From the NCBI GenBank assembly GCA_002483105.1, contig DLHG01000009.1:263598-327597 (forward strand): DNA of 64,000 bases. The letters are read 5' to 3'. Under the pieces are notes generated by a model, which saw only the letters and a program-made list of their open reading frames with translations, ran no database searches and was not told the DNA's origin. A program made the translations under genes and the position numbers. The stretch's first letter is position 1. Each line of letters begins with the position of its first letter. The DNA is from Bacteroidetes bacterium UBA7674 (lineage in GTDB: Bacteria > Bacteroidota > Bacteroidia > Chitinophagales > Chitinophagaceae). Shown in pieces: positions 18,979 to 28,702 of this stretch.

Positions 18979-19905
18979 ATGAGTATCAAAGAACAGTTCA
19001 CGAAATATATACACCAACTGCAGGACAACATCTGTGCAGGACTGGAAGATATTGACGGCAAGTCGAAGTTTGTAGAAGACAAATGGGAACGTGCAGAAGG
19101 TGGCGGTGGCAAGACCCGTGTAATAAGCAATGGCAACGTTTTTGAGAAAGGCGGCGTGAATACCTCTGTGGTATATGGGGCACTTCCTGAAACCATGCAA
19201 CAGGCATTCGGAGTAGGAGAGAGCAATTTTTTTGCGGCGGGTTTGTCGCTTGTCATTCATCCGCTTAATCCTCATGTACCCACCGTACATGCCAACTGGC
19301 GGTATTTTGAATTGTACGATAATGAAGGAAATAAGATAGACAGTTGGTTTGGCGGTGGTTCTGACCTGACCCCATATTACCTGGATGAAGCAGACGGGAA
19401 ACATTTTCATTCTGTGTTGAAGAATGCGATGCAGCCGTTCGGTGAAGAACTATATCCTAAGTACAAGCAACATTGTGATGAGTATTTTACAAACAAACAT
19501 CGCAATAATGAAGCAAGGGGAATAGGTGGTGTGTTTTACGATTACCTGCGCCCGGTGGATGAGGCAGATGCCGCGCATTTGGTTTCGTTTCAGAAAGCGA
19601 ATGGTGATTCGTTCTTAGATGCCTATCTGCCGATAGTGGAAAGGACAAAAGACAAACCCTATAGTGAACGTGAAGTAGAATGGCAGGAAATGAGGCGGGG
19701 AAGATATGTAGAGTTCAACCTCGTGCACGACAGGGGGACTTTGTTTGGATTGAAGACCAACGGCAGAACAGAAAGCATACTAATGAGCCTCCCGCCACGT
19801 GCGCGCTGGGAATATAATTATCAGCCTGAAGCAGGAACGCCTGAGGCACAACTTTTAGAATATTTGAAACCAAGAAACTGGATCAACAGTCAACCAATCA
19901 ACTAA
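18979..19905 (+). CDS. hemF: Coproporphyrinogen III oxidase, oxygen-dependent
   Basis: 308 residues. WERAEGGGGKTRVI, HPLNPHVPTVHANWRYFE, WFGGGSDLTPYY and YVEFNLVHDRGT identify the aerobic enzyme (HemF), not the radical-SAM HemN. Needs O2, so this locus is geared to aerobic or microaerobic growth unless a hemN exists elsewhere. Within the haem operon, 4 bp before hemB. Confidence 0.98.
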   Translation: MSIKEQFTKYIHQLQDNICAGLEDIDGKSKFVEDKWERAEGGGGKTRVISNGNVFEKGGVNTSVVYGALPETMQQAFGVGESNFFAAGLSLVIHPLNPHVPTVHANWRYFELYDNEGNKIDSWFGGGSDLTPYYLDEADGKHFHSVLKNAMQPFGEELYPKYKQHCDEYFTNKHRNNEARGIGGVFYDYLRPVDEADAAHLVSFQKANGDSFLDAYLPIVERTKDKPYSEREVEWQEMRRGRYVEFNLVHDRGTLFGLKTNGRTESILMSLPPRARWEYNYQPEAGTPEAQLLEYLKPRNWINSQPIN

Positions 19906-19909
19906 CGCC

Positions 19910-20887
19910 ATGCATTTAATAAGAAGAAACAGGATACTCAGGCAATCACCGGCTATAAGGGCTATGGTAGCAGAGACTATTCTCCGTCCGGAAGATTTTA
20001 TTGCACCGCTGTTCGTAGTGGAAGGCGGTAACGTGAAAGAGGAAATATCTTCTATGCAGAATTATTTCCGCATGAGTATCGATTTTACAGTGCAGGAAGT
20101 GAAGGAGCTTTGGGGTATGGGTATTAAATGCGTGTTGCTGTTTATTAAGTGTGCTGACGAATTGAAAGATAATAAAGGAACTGAAGCTTTAAACCCTGAT
20201 GGTTTGATGCAACGCAGCATCAAAGCAATAAAGGATGCCTGCCCCGATATGTGTGTGATGACAGATGTGGCGCTTGATCCCTTCTCTTCTTATGGCCATG
20301 ATGGTATAGTAGAGAATAACGAGATAGTGAACGATGCTACTGTAGAAGTGCTGGCACGTATGAGCGTAAGCCACGCGCAGGCAGGCGCTGACTTTGTAGC
20401 GCCGAGCGATATGATGGACAACCGTGTTTGCGCCATAAGGGATGCATTGGAAATGAATGGTTTTTCAAAGACGGGCATCATGAGCTATAGCGCTAAGTAT
20501 GCATCTTGTTTCTACGGCCCTTTCCGCGATGCACTGGACAGCGCACCGGGATTTGGCGATAAGAAGACCTACCAGATGGATTATGCCAACAGGAAGGAAG
20601 CCATAAAAGAGGTATTGATGGATGTGGACGAGGGTGCTGATATAGTAATGGTGAAACCCGCCATGGCTTACCTCGATATCATTCGCGAAGTAAAGAATAT
20701 AGTGGAAGTGCCGGTAAGTGCTTATCATGTGAGCGGTGAATACGCCATGATAAAAGCAGCTGCTAAAATGGGTTGGCTGAATGAAGAGAAAGCAGTAATA
20801 GAATCGCTCACCAGCATCAAACGTGCAGGAGCAGACCTCATTGCCACCTATTTTGCGAAAGACGCGGTCAAGTTGATAAGCCAATAA
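19910..20887 (+). CDS. hemB: Delta-aminolevulinic acid dehydratase (porphobilinogen synthase)
   Basis: 325 residues. Schiff-base lysines K196 (SYSAKYAS) and K249 (VMVKPAMAYL) are present. The metal region reads TDVALDPFSSYGHDG, so the three zinc-binding cysteines of the animal/yeast-type site are replaced; this is a cysteine-free variant expected to rely on Mg2+ or on no catalytic zinc. Condenses two ALA molecules to porphobilinogen. It is 4 bp after hemF and 7 bp before hemL. Confidence 0.97.
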   Translation: MHLIRRNRILRQSPAIRAMVAETILRPEDFIAPLFVVEGGNVKEEISSMQNYFRMSIDFTVQEVKELWGMGIKCVLLFIKCADELKDNKGTEALNPDGLMQRSIKAIKDACPDMCVMTDVALDPFSSYGHDGIVENNEIVNDATVEVLARMSVSHAQAGADFVAPSDMMDNRVCAIRDALEMNGFSKTGIMSYSAKYASCFYGPFRDALDSAPGFGDKKTYQMDYANRKEAIKEVLMDVDEGADIVMVKPAMAYLDIIREVKNIVEVPVSAYHVSGEYAMIKAAAKMGWLNEEKAVIESLTSIKRAGADLIATYFAKDAVKLISQ

Positions 20888-20894
20888 AATTAAG

Positions 20895-22175
20895 ATGAGC
20901 AAGAGTCAAGAATTATTCGAAAGAGCGCAGAGGTCTATACCGGGCGGTGTGAACTCACCCGTTCGTGCATTCAAAAGTGTGGGTGGAACACCCATATTTA
21001 TGAAAAGCGCGAAAGGCGCTTATATGTATGATGCAGATGGCAAACAATACATAGACTATATCAACTCGTGGGGGCCAATGATATTGGGTCATGCCTATGA
21101 GCCTGTGATAAAAGCAATACAGGAAAAAGCTGTTGACTCTACTTCCTTCGGTGCGCCAACGGAACTGGAGATCGAGATGGCGGAGCTGATAGTGAGTATG
21201 TCTCCCAATGTGGACATGGTGCGGATGGTAAGCAGTGGTACGGAAGCGTGTATGAGTGCTATTCGTTTAGCTCGTGGATATACGGGTAGAAATAAGATCA
21301 TCAAGTTTGAAGGCTGCTACCATGGTCATGCCGACTCGTTTTTGGTGAAGGCAGGTAGTGGAGTGGCTACATTTAACATTCAAACTGTTCCCGGTGTGCC
21401 TGCGGGAGTCTATAACGATACACTCAATGCGCCTTATAATGATCTCGAAGCTGTTCAGCAGCTGGTAGATGATAATAAGGGAGAAGTCGCAGCTATTATC
21501 ATAGAGCCGGTAGCGGGTAATATGGGTTGCATTGTTCCTCAAACAGGTTTTTTAGAAGGACTAAGAAGCATTTGTGACAGGGAAGGTATCGTTTTCATCT
21601 TCGATGAAGTGATGACCGGTTTCAGGTTAGCAACTGGTGGGGCGCAGGAACGTTTGAATATAAAAGCCGACCTGGTTACTTACGGTAAAGTAATAGGAGG
21701 CGGAATGCCTGTAGGCGCTTTCGGTGGCAGAAAAGAGATAATGGAGCATATTGCTCCGCTCGGTAATGTTTACCAGGCAGGAACCCTTAGCGGTAACCCG
21801 ATAGCCATGATAGCGGGATACACCATGCTAAAGACATTAAATGAGTATCCGTCAATATATCAGAACATTGATGCACAGACTGAGTACCTGCATCAGGGAC
21901 TGGATACGGTGTTGCAAAGTAGCGGCACGCCCTATGTCATCAACAGGCTAGGCTCGATGATCAGCGTGCATTTCAGTGAAAAGCCGGTTATTGACTTCGC
22001 CTCAGCGGCCGCGGCAAACAATACTTTGTTCAATAAATATTTCCATGCAATGCTGGCAGCGGGTATCTATTTACCGCCTTCCGCATTCGAGACCTGGTTC
22101 ATTAGCAATTCATTAACCAAAGAGGATATAGACAGGACTGTAGCGGCAACGGCATCATTTTTAGATACTATTTAG
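20895..22175 (+). CDS. hemL: Glutamate-1-semialdehyde 2,1-aminomutase
   Basis: 426 residues. SIPGGVNSPVRAFKSVGG at the start, FEGCYHGHADSFLVKAGSG, FDEVMTGFR and the PLP lysine K265 in TYGKVIGGGMPVGAFGG are diagnostic. Makes 5-aminolevulinate from the HemA product. Last gene of the operon; no clear hairpin follows in the 130 bp before the next start. Confidence 0.97.
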   Translation: MSKSQELFERAQRSIPGGVNSPVRAFKSVGGTPIFMKSAKGAYMYDADGKQYIDYINSWGPMILGHAYEPVIKAIQEKAVDSTSFGAPTELEIEMAELIVSMSPNVDMVRMVSSGTEACMSAIRLARGYTGRNKIIKFEGCYHGHADSFLVKAGSGVATFNIQTVPGVPAGVYNDTLNAPYNDLEAVQQLVDDNKGEVAAIIIEPVAGNMGCIVPQTGFLEGLRSICDREGIVFIFDEVMTGFRLATGGAQERLNIKADLVTYGKVIGGGMPVGAFGGRKEIMEHIAPLGNVYQAGTLSGNPIAMIAGYTMLKTLNEYPSIYQNIDAQTEYLHQGLDTVLQSSGTPYVINRLGSMISVHFSEKPVIDFASAAAANNTLFNKYFHAMLAAGIYLPPSAFETWFISNSLTKEDIDRTVAATASFLDTI

Positions 22176-22305
22176 AGGGTTGGAGACCCCGCCGGAGTGA
22201 AAGATGAATATGTATCTGCATAACATTTAGTACCTTCGGGGCACATATACATTTTTTAAAGGGATAAGAGTATTTTCGAGTAATTCAAATCTAAAATTGC
22301 ACTAA

Positions 22306-23187
22306 ATGGTAATTGTAGAGCGCGAAGGAAAATACTTCTTGCAAATAAGTAACGGTGAGCTTGAACTAAGTGAAAAGCAAGCCAAAAAAAGGTTGGAAAG
22401 AGGCATGGCTGTACTTAAAGACAGTACTTATGCCCCTGAAACAAATATTGCTGCTTTTGCTGAACATGTGGAAGAGGCTTCCCTTGAGCAGGCACCTGTA
22501 CAACAGATACCTGTTGTGGAAGCAAAGCCGGCTCCCGCTCCCATTGATAAAATTCCCGACGAAGCTCACGCATTCATACTTTCTGATGAATATTACGATA
22601 ATATTATACGTGAGTTTGAAAAAGTGTATGTAAGCAATGGCAGAAAGCAGGAAACGGCTCTGGAATTACTAGATCATTGCCAGAAATCAATAGACTATCT
22701 CCGGTTAGAACGTGCCCAGCCCAATGCCGACCTGGCATTACTGGATTATCAACGTATATGTTGGTTGCGAATTATAGTTTTTTTGCAAGCTTTGACTGGT
22801 ATTCCCGCACCAAAGCATCCCGATACGATAGCACAAGAAAAAGAAAAGCTCGAATCTGAGCGAAATCTGGTGAAACAGCTCCTTGTCATCCAGTTATTAC
22901 AGGAAACAGGTGCTTTTCCTTATGCAGACGCGCTGAAAAGCATCACCCACGATAGTATTGTAGGCCTTGTTTCCCGTATTGTCAATAAAGAGAAATCCGT
23001 TGTAAAAACAGCCATGCAGCGCTCCGGAGATATACTCCTGAGAAGGAATGTAAGTGCCGCCAATGCACCCAAAAGACTGAAAATGCTGCTGGAAATAGAG
23101 ACATACTTTTCAGAATTACCATATACCCATATCATTATCAGGTTGAAGTCCTTGAAGGAGTTCTATAAGAACTTTGGGAATAAATAA
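22306..23187 (+). CDS. Conserved hypothetical protein, soluble, mostly helical
   Basis: 293 residues, no signal peptide or membrane segment. A short beta-rich N-terminus (MVIVEREGKYFLQISNGEL) is followed by a Glu/Pro/Ala-rich linker (about 40-85), then a long helical domain (about 95-293). I recognise no family. A possible weak -7 box TACCTTCG lies at 22231-22238. It is not tightly linked to hemL. Start chosen as the first ATG; no alternative nearby. Confidence 0.7.
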   Translation: MVIVEREGKYFLQISNGELELSEKQAKKRLERGMAVLKDSTYAPETNIAAFAEHVEEASLEQAPVQQIPVVEAKPAPAPIDKIPDEAHAFILSDEYYDNIIREFEKVYVSNGRKQETALELLDHCQKSIDYLRLERAQPNADLALLDYQRICWLRIIVFLQALTGIPAPKHPDTIAQEKEKLESERNLVKQLLVIQLLQETGAFPYADALKSITHDSIVGLVSRIVNKEKSVVKTAMQRSGDILLRRNVSAANAPKRLKMLLEIETYFSELPYTHIIIRLKSLKEFYKNFGNK

Positions 23188-23262
23188 ATTAAAATATGTA
23201 ATATTCTTTATGTAGAGTATGATATTGTTTTTATTTCTTAATTAATATTTCTTTTTTTTGGG

Positions 23263-23270
23263 TATATTTG
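23263..23270 (+). promoter_or_regulatory. -7 element upstream of the first PKD paralogue
   Basis: TATATTTG matches TAnnTTTG. The predicted start of transcription near 23275 gives a leader of about 114 bases before the ATG at 23389. No TTG at the -33 position and no dyad was seen. Confidence 0.5.
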
Positions 23271-23388
23271 AGTCTTATAGCATTTCTTTAAAAGAAAGCC
23301 TGTAAAAACCAACCATTTCGAAGGTTTTCGTGTCTGAATGATTGGTAAGTACAAGACTTTTTAATACACAATAAATTAATTCATAAAG

Positions 23389-25827
23389 ATGAGTATAACT
23401 CGTTCATTTTTTAAGATAATAACAGGCATGTTGCTGACTCTATCAGCCACAAACTCTCATGCCCAGCTAGTTGTATCACCGCATGACACTACTGTATGTG
23501 GTGTTCCGGTGACTATTAATGCTACATATCCTACTGGTACTTCAACTGTTCTTTCCTTATCCGATGATGCTTTCTCGGCTCTTATACCTATAGGCTTCAC
23601 TTTCAATTATTATGGCACAGCATACACACAATGTGCGATAGGGTCAAATGGTGTTGTAACCTTTAATCCGACCAATGCAGGAGGTTATTGTACCTGGCCG
23701 ATTAATGGTGCTATACCAAGCGGTACGCTGGCAAATACTATCATGGGCCCTTGGATGGATATTTGGCCTCCGGGAGGTGGTACTATCAGTTATGTAACAA
23801 CAGGTGTTGCACCTAACAGGCAATTCGTGGTTACCTGGTGTGATGTACCTTATTTCAGTTGTACACAAATGAAAATATCTACACAGATAGTTCTTAATGA
23901 AACATCCGATCTGGTACAAGTTTATATAAGCAACAGGCAAACAGGCTGTAGCTGGAATGGCGATTATGCTATAGAAGGTGTAAATGGTCCGGCAGGTAAC
24001 GGTACCGCAGCGCCGGGAAGGAATTTCCCTACCATATGGGGAGCTAATAATGATGGGTACTCTTTTGGATGGAATGGTGTTACATACATTGCTACTCCGA
24101 TCGCATTTGCACCATTGCCGGTAAATCCGAGTGTTCCGATCAATTGGTATTTAGGTCATCCGTCAAATGGTAATGTAATTGCTACAAATGTAGCCTCTAT
24201 TACTGTACAACCTGTTGTGCCTACTACTTATTATGCACAGATAATCGCTTGTGGCGATACATCAATTGACTCAAGTGTAATAACTATCGGTATAGGAGAT
24301 TCTATTGAATTTATGGCTCCAACCAACCCCTCTATGTGCGGCGCTAAAGACGGTTCTATACTCTTGGGTAATATGACTCCGGGAGATCCCTTCATACTAA
24401 ACTATATGCTTAACGGTATCCCTCAGCCTCCTGTGAATGTGGTAGTAGGGCCAAATGGAACCATTAATATTCCGGGCCTTGATACAGGTACTTATACTAA
24501 CATTTATATTACAACACCTATCGGCTGTGAGTCTAATCGTGTAGGCCCTGCCGTATTGGTGAACCCACCATTCTCTGTTGGTTTTGATACCGTTGTTACA
24601 TTTGGTTGCGAAACAGACCAGGTGCAGTTCTTGGACCAGTCAGTTGGAGTATTAACATACGCATGGGATTTCGGAGACGGAACCACAGGTTCTACAGCTA
24701 GTCCGCTGCACATATACCAGGATCAGGGTGTTTATAACGTAACGTTGATAGGTACCAATGGTTTCTGTACCGACCTGCAAACAATGTCTGTTCCTTTGGT
24801 TCACCCGCTTGATGCGATATTCACAGTAAGCGAAGACAGTATCTGTAATGGTGAAACGATTGCCTTTACTGACAACTCTATCGTTTCGTTTAATAATACG
24901 GCATATGAATGGAATTTCGGTGATGGTGGAACGTCTACTGATCAGAATCCTACACATCAATATACAACTGACGGAATCTATAATGTTACTATGACGATAA
25001 CAGATTTCTTAGGTTGCGTAGATGTTGCAAATATTCAAACAGTAGTGGCCTCTCTCGCGATTGAAATCGGTCCTAAAGACACTTCGGTTTGCCTGGTAGA
25101 TTCTATGCTTCTGTATTCTCAGTCGTTCTATCCTCCTTACTTTAGTGATGGTATCACTTATTCATGGTCGCCTGATGATAATATCGGAAGCCCTAATTCT
25201 GAAGAGACATATTATTACAATGAGGTTCCGGGTGATTACTATTATGTACTAACAGCTACAGGTTACCCAATGGAATGTGTAGCAAAGGATACACTGCATA
25301 TACATATACAACCAAGACCCGTGCTGGTGAATGTTACGCCAAACACAGTAATAAAGTATGGTGAAGACATCCAGTTGAGTGCGTCAGGTGTACAATATTA
25401 CATCTGGACTCCTCCTGCAACACTGGACAATCCTAATATCAGTACGCCTATTGGTTCACCAAGAGAGTCAGTTGTTTACTCTGTATATGGCATGAACGAA
25501 CATGGTGGTTGCCGCGATACTGCCCAGGTAGAGGTAACTGTTGACTACACTATGGAAGAATTTATTCCTTCTGTATTCTCACCAAATGGTGATGGCAAGA
25601 ACGACTTGTTCCGTATTGTGAATCTCAGGTATCAAAAACTCGTTGAGTTCCGCGTATTCAACCGTTGGGGCAAGGAAGTGTATAATTATACAGATGGCTC
25701 TAAAGGATGGGACGGTACTTACAATGGTGCCCCTCAGGATCCTGGAGTATATACGTACATCATTCGTGTAAACGTTCCTGATGGTGATGCCCGTGTATAT
25801 AAAGGTAATATTACCTTGATCCGTTAA
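23389..25827 (+). CDS. PKD-domain secreted protein with type B T9SS sorting domain (paralogue A)
   Basis: 812 residues. Signal peptide (ends SHAQ), an N-terminal beta-rich domain (about 50-240: GFTFNYYGTAYTQ, IGSNGVVTF, RQFVVTWCDVPYF), a region with CGAKDGSI and CESNRVGPAV, then two clear PKD repeats (AWDFGDG near 424, EWNFGDGG near 505), an Ig-like Cys-rich module and the C-terminal sorting domain (FIPSVFSPNGDGKNDLF, FNRWGKEVYNY, GWDGTYNG). Surface or secreted adhesin-like role is expected. Its C-terminal half is nearly identical to the following gene. Confidence 0.9.
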   Translation: MSITRSFFKIITGMLLTLSATNSHAQLVVSPHDTTVCGVPVTINATYPTGTSTVLSLSDDAFSALIPIGFTFNYYGTAYTQCAIGSNGVVTFNPTNAGGYCTWPINGAIPSGTLANTIMGPWMDIWPPGGGTISYVTTGVAPNRQFVVTWCDVPYFSCTQMKISTQIVLNETSDLVQVYISNRQTGCSWNGDYAIEGVNGPAGNGTAAPGRNFPTIWGANNDGYSFGWNGVTYIATPIAFAPLPVNPSVPINWYLGHPSNGNVIATNVASITVQPVVPTTYYAQIIACGDTSIDSSVITIGIGDSIEFMAPTNPSMCGAKDGSILLGNMTPGDPFILNYMLNGIPQPPVNVVVGPNGTINIPGLDTGTYTNIYITTPIGCESNRVGPAVLVNPPFSVGFDTVVTFGCETDQVQFLDQSVGVLTYAWDFGDGTTGSTASPLHIYQDQGVYNVTLIGTNGFCTDLQTMSVPLVHPLDAIFTVSEDSICNGETIAFTDNSIVSFNNTAYEWNFGDGGTSTDQNPTHQYTTDGIYNVTMTITDFLGCVDVANIQTVVASLAIEIGPKDTSVCLVDSMLLYSQSFYPPYFSDGITYSWSPDDNIGSPNSEETYYYNEVPGDYYYVLTATGYPMECVAKDTLHIHIQPRPVLVNVTPNTVIKYGEDIQLSASGVQYYIWTPPATLDNPNISTPIGSPRESVVYSVYGMNEHGGCRDTAQVEVTVDYTMEEFIPSVFSPNGDGKNDLFRIVNLRYQKLVEFRVFNRWGKEVYNYTDGSKGWDGTYNGAPQDPGVYTYIIRVNVPDGDARVYKGNITLIR

Positions 25828-25860
25828 GCATTTTGGTTAAATATATAATAATGAAAGCCG
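24591..25860 (+). repeat. Long direct repeat shared with 27421-28702 (copy 1)
   Basis: Aligned at a constant offset of 2842 bp over the 3' part (for example 25059 with 27901). About 24591-24830 and 25045-25860 are almost identical at the DNA level to the second copy, including 33 bases after the stop codon, while 24830-25045 has clearly diverged. See the finding on gene conversion. Confidence 0.85.
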
Positions 25861-25881
25861 ATCCAGTTCTGGATCGGCTTT
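25854..25881 (+). terminator. Terminator after PKD paralogue A
   Basis: Stem AAAGCCGATCCA/TGGATCGGCTTT with loop GTTC followed by TT. The homologous hairpin after paralogue B keeps the pairing with changed bases, which supports the structure. Confidence 0.88.
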
Positions 25882-26143
25882 TACATTTGCCCTCGTAAAA
25901 CAAATATCCGTTATCCGATAAAGTGTAGAAACAGGAGACTTTTCTAGGTAATAGAGTCCTTTGCAGGCGACGCTGAAGACCTTGGTTCCCCCTCCTCTTG
26001 GTAAGGGTCGACACATGCGAATATTTGGAATGCACTTTGTTATGAGCCAACCTTTTTGTTATCATGTCTGTCTTTGAAATACAGGTCATGATATATAGGA
26101 TAATAATTGTTGTCCGTACTCATAATCAACTGATTTATTTTAC
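25882..26143. other. Intergenic region without a supported gene
   Basis: 262 bp between the terminator of paralogue A and the start of paralogue B. No open frame worth calling, no TAnnTTTG box in a convincing position and no strong hairpin. It does not match the corresponding region after paralogue B. Confidence 0.6.
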
Positions 26144-28669
26144 ATGTTGAGATTCTCTATACTTTTTTCGGTGCTTTTAATCGGTTTTAAATCCTTTGCC
26201 CAAGGGTTGCCTCCTTGTCCGTTGACAATCAATAACACCCTTACAGCAAGCCCTGATACCGTTATCTGTAACAGTGGTTGTGCTACTCTTTGGGCACAAG
26301 GAACTACCAATCTGAAAGGTACACTGGCATACTCGGAATATTCTATTCCATATGCACCTCAGCCTTATATTGGCCCTAATATTCAAAATTTTTCCGGTAT
26401 AGATGATAGTTATGGAGATCTGATACAGATTCCCTTCCCATTTTGCTTTTTTGGCTTGTCATATACACAACTAACAATTGGGGCAAACGGTGAAGTATCT
26501 TTTAATACAGGTCAGAATGGCACACCCAATTATGTTAACGGCCCGTGTCCATTTCCAATATCTCAGGGGTTGCCTGGAAATAATAACGCAGGCACGTTAA
26601 ACTGTATCATGGCCCCTTATTATGACCTGGCTCCATTTCTTGGCGGAACAATAAGTACCGGAGTTTATGGCGTTGCACCATGCAGAATGTTTGTAGTATC
26701 ATGGTCACAAGTGCAATTGTACAATAACGGGCAATGCCCGGGAATGCAAGGCACACAACAGATCATTATTTATGAATCAACCAATGCAATAGATATTAAC
26801 ATTCAAAATAAGCCTCAATGTAATAACTGGAACCAAGGACGGGGTATCGTTGGTATAGAAGATAACATAGGTACCACGCAGAATGTCAATTTTTATGTAC
26901 CGCCCGGTCGCAATGGCGTGCCTTTTAGTGCAACTAATGAATCATGGAGGTATCTGCCTAATAGTGTTCCTTTAGAGACTTATATCTGGAGAGATTCAGC
27001 AACCAACGCTGTTGTGGGAAATGGTCAGACTGTAACTGTATGTCCTACGGTTGCTACTACCTACATCGTAGAATATCGTGTTGACGCTTGCCCTGTAGTT
27101 TCTTTGTTTGATACAATAAGGGTTACAATGGGTGTTGCTGATAGTATTGAATATTTTGTCGCTAACGATCCATCAATTTGTGGTTCGAAAGATGGCTCTG
27201 TTGTATTAAGTACTATGGTTCCGGGAGATACATTTATTGTAAATTATCAACATAATGGTATCCCACAACCTCCAATAACTGTGATAGTGGCCGGTGACAG
27301 CAGTATCACTATACCAGGATTGGATACGGGCACTTATACCAATATGTATATCACTACAGTTACAGGCTGCGAATCAAATCGTGTAGGGCCCGCAGTATTA
27401 GTGAATCCTGCATTCTCTGTTGGTTTTGATACCGTTGTTACTTTCGGTTGTGAAACTGATCAGGTGCAGTTCTTAGACCAATCAGTTGGTGTAACACAAT
27501 ACGCATGGGATTTCGGAGACGGAACTACAGGTTCTACAGCTAGTCCGCTGCACATATATCAGGATCAGGGAGTGTATAATGTAACGTTGATAGGAACCAA
27601 TGGTTTCTGTACCGACCTGCAAACAATGTCTGTTCCTTTGGTTCACCCACTTGATGCACAATTTTCAATAAGCGAAGACAGTATATGTAACGGTGAATTC
27701 ATTGTATTCTCAGACAATTCTGTTGTTTCCTTTGACAGTAGTGCTTATGAATGGAATTTTGGTGATGGCGCAACGTCCGTTGAACAGAATACCGTTCATC
27801 AATACACTACAGACGGAATATTTACAGCCAGCCTTACAGTAACAGATTATATAGGTTGCGTGAGTGTAGAAACCAAACAAATAGTAGTGGCCTCTCTCTC
27901 GATTGAAATCGGTCCTAAAGACACTTCGGTTTGCCTGGTGGATTCTACGCTTCTGTATTCTCAGTCGTTCTATCCTCCTTACTTTAGTGATGGTATCACT
28001 TATTCATGGTCGCCTGATGATAATATCGGAAGCCCTAATTCTGAAGAGACATATTATTACAATGAGGTTCCGGGTGATTACTATTATGTACTAACAGCTA
28101 CAGGTTACCCAATGGAATGTGTAGCAAAGGATACACTACATATACATATACAACCAAGACCCGTGCTGGTGAATGTTACGCCAAACACAGTAATAAAGTA
28201 TGGTGAAGACATCCAGTTGAGTGCCTCAGGTGTACAATATTATATCTGGACTCCTCCTGCAACACTAAACAATCCTAACATCAGTACGCCTATTGGTTCA
28301 CCAAGAGAACCCGTTGTTTACTCTGTATATGGTATGAATGAACATGGTGGTTGCCGTGATACTGCACAGGTAGAAATAGGTATTGACTACACTATGGAAG
28401 AATTTATTCCTTCTGTATTCTCACCAAATGGTGATGGCAAGAACGACTTGTTCCGTATTGTGAATCTCAGGTATCAAAAACTCGTTGAGTTCCGCGTATT
28501 CAACCGTTGGGGCAAGGAAGTGTACAATTACACAGATGGCTCTAAGGGATGGGACGGTACATACAACGGTGCCCCTCAAGATCCGGGAGTATATACGTAC
28601 ATCATTCGTGTAAACGTTCCTGATGGTGATGCCCGTGTATATAAAGGTAATATTACCTTGATCCGTTAA
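26144..28669 (+). CDS. PKD-domain secreted protein with type B T9SS sorting domain (paralogue B)
   Basis: 841 residues. Signal peptide (about 1-19, KSFAQ), Cys-containing N-terminal region different in sequence from paralogue A but of the same layout (FCFFGLSYTQLTIGANGEV, RMFVVSWSQVQL), CGSKDGSVVLS, CESNRVGPAV, two PKD repeats, Ig-like module and C-terminal type B sorting domain. The C-terminal 250 residues differ from paralogue A at only a few positions. Tandem duplication of a surface protein followed by N-terminal divergence is the likely history. Confidence 0.9.
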   Translation: MLRFSILFSVLLIGFKSFAQGLPPCPLTINNTLTASPDTVICNSGCATLWAQGTTNLKGTLAYSEYSIPYAPQPYIGPNIQNFSGIDDSYGDLIQIPFPFCFFGLSYTQLTIGANGEVSFNTGQNGTPNYVNGPCPFPISQGLPGNNNAGTLNCIMAPYYDLAPFLGGTISTGVYGVAPCRMFVVSWSQVQLYNNGQCPGMQGTQQIIIYESTNAIDINIQNKPQCNNWNQGRGIVGIEDNIGTTQNVNFYVPPGRNGVPFSATNESWRYLPNSVPLETYIWRDSATNAVVGNGQTVTVCPTVATTYIVEYRVDACPVVSLFDTIRVTMGVADSIEYFVANDPSICGSKDGSVVLSTMVPGDTFIVNYQHNGIPQPPITVIVAGDSSITIPGLDTGTYTNMYITTVTGCESNRVGPAVLVNPAFSVGFDTVVTFGCETDQVQFLDQSVGVTQYAWDFGDGTTGSTASPLHIYQDQGVYNVTLIGTNGFCTDLQTMSVPLVHPLDAQFSISEDSICNGEFIVFSDNSVVSFDSSAYEWNFGDGATSVEQNTVHQYTTDGIFTASLTVTDYIGCVSVETKQIVVASLSIEIGPKDTSVCLVDSTLLYSQSFYPPYFSDGITYSWSPDDNIGSPNSEETYYYNEVPGDYYYVLTATGYPMECVAKDTLHIHIQPRPVLVNVTPNTVIKYGEDIQLSASGVQYYIWTPPATLNNPNISTPIGSPREPVVYSVYGMNEHGGCRDTAQVEIGIDYTMEEFIPSVFSPNGDGKNDLFRIVNLRYQKLVEFRVFNRWGKEVYNYTDGSKGWDGTYNGAPQDPGVYTYIIRVNVPDGDARVYKGNITLIR

Positions 28670-28702
28670 GCATTTTGGTTAAATATATAATAATGAAAGC
28701 CG
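27421..28702 (+). repeat. Long direct repeat shared with 24591-25860 (copy 2)
   Basis: Second copy of the mosaic repeat: nearly identical blocks at about 27421-27655 and 27893-28702, separated by a diverged block of about 235 bp encoding the second PKD repeat. Confidence 0.85.

Noticed and set aside
25882..26143. Possible structured RNA between the PKD paralogues
   Set aside because: Only short, imperfect repeats, and no similarity to the region after the second paralogue or to an RNA family I know.
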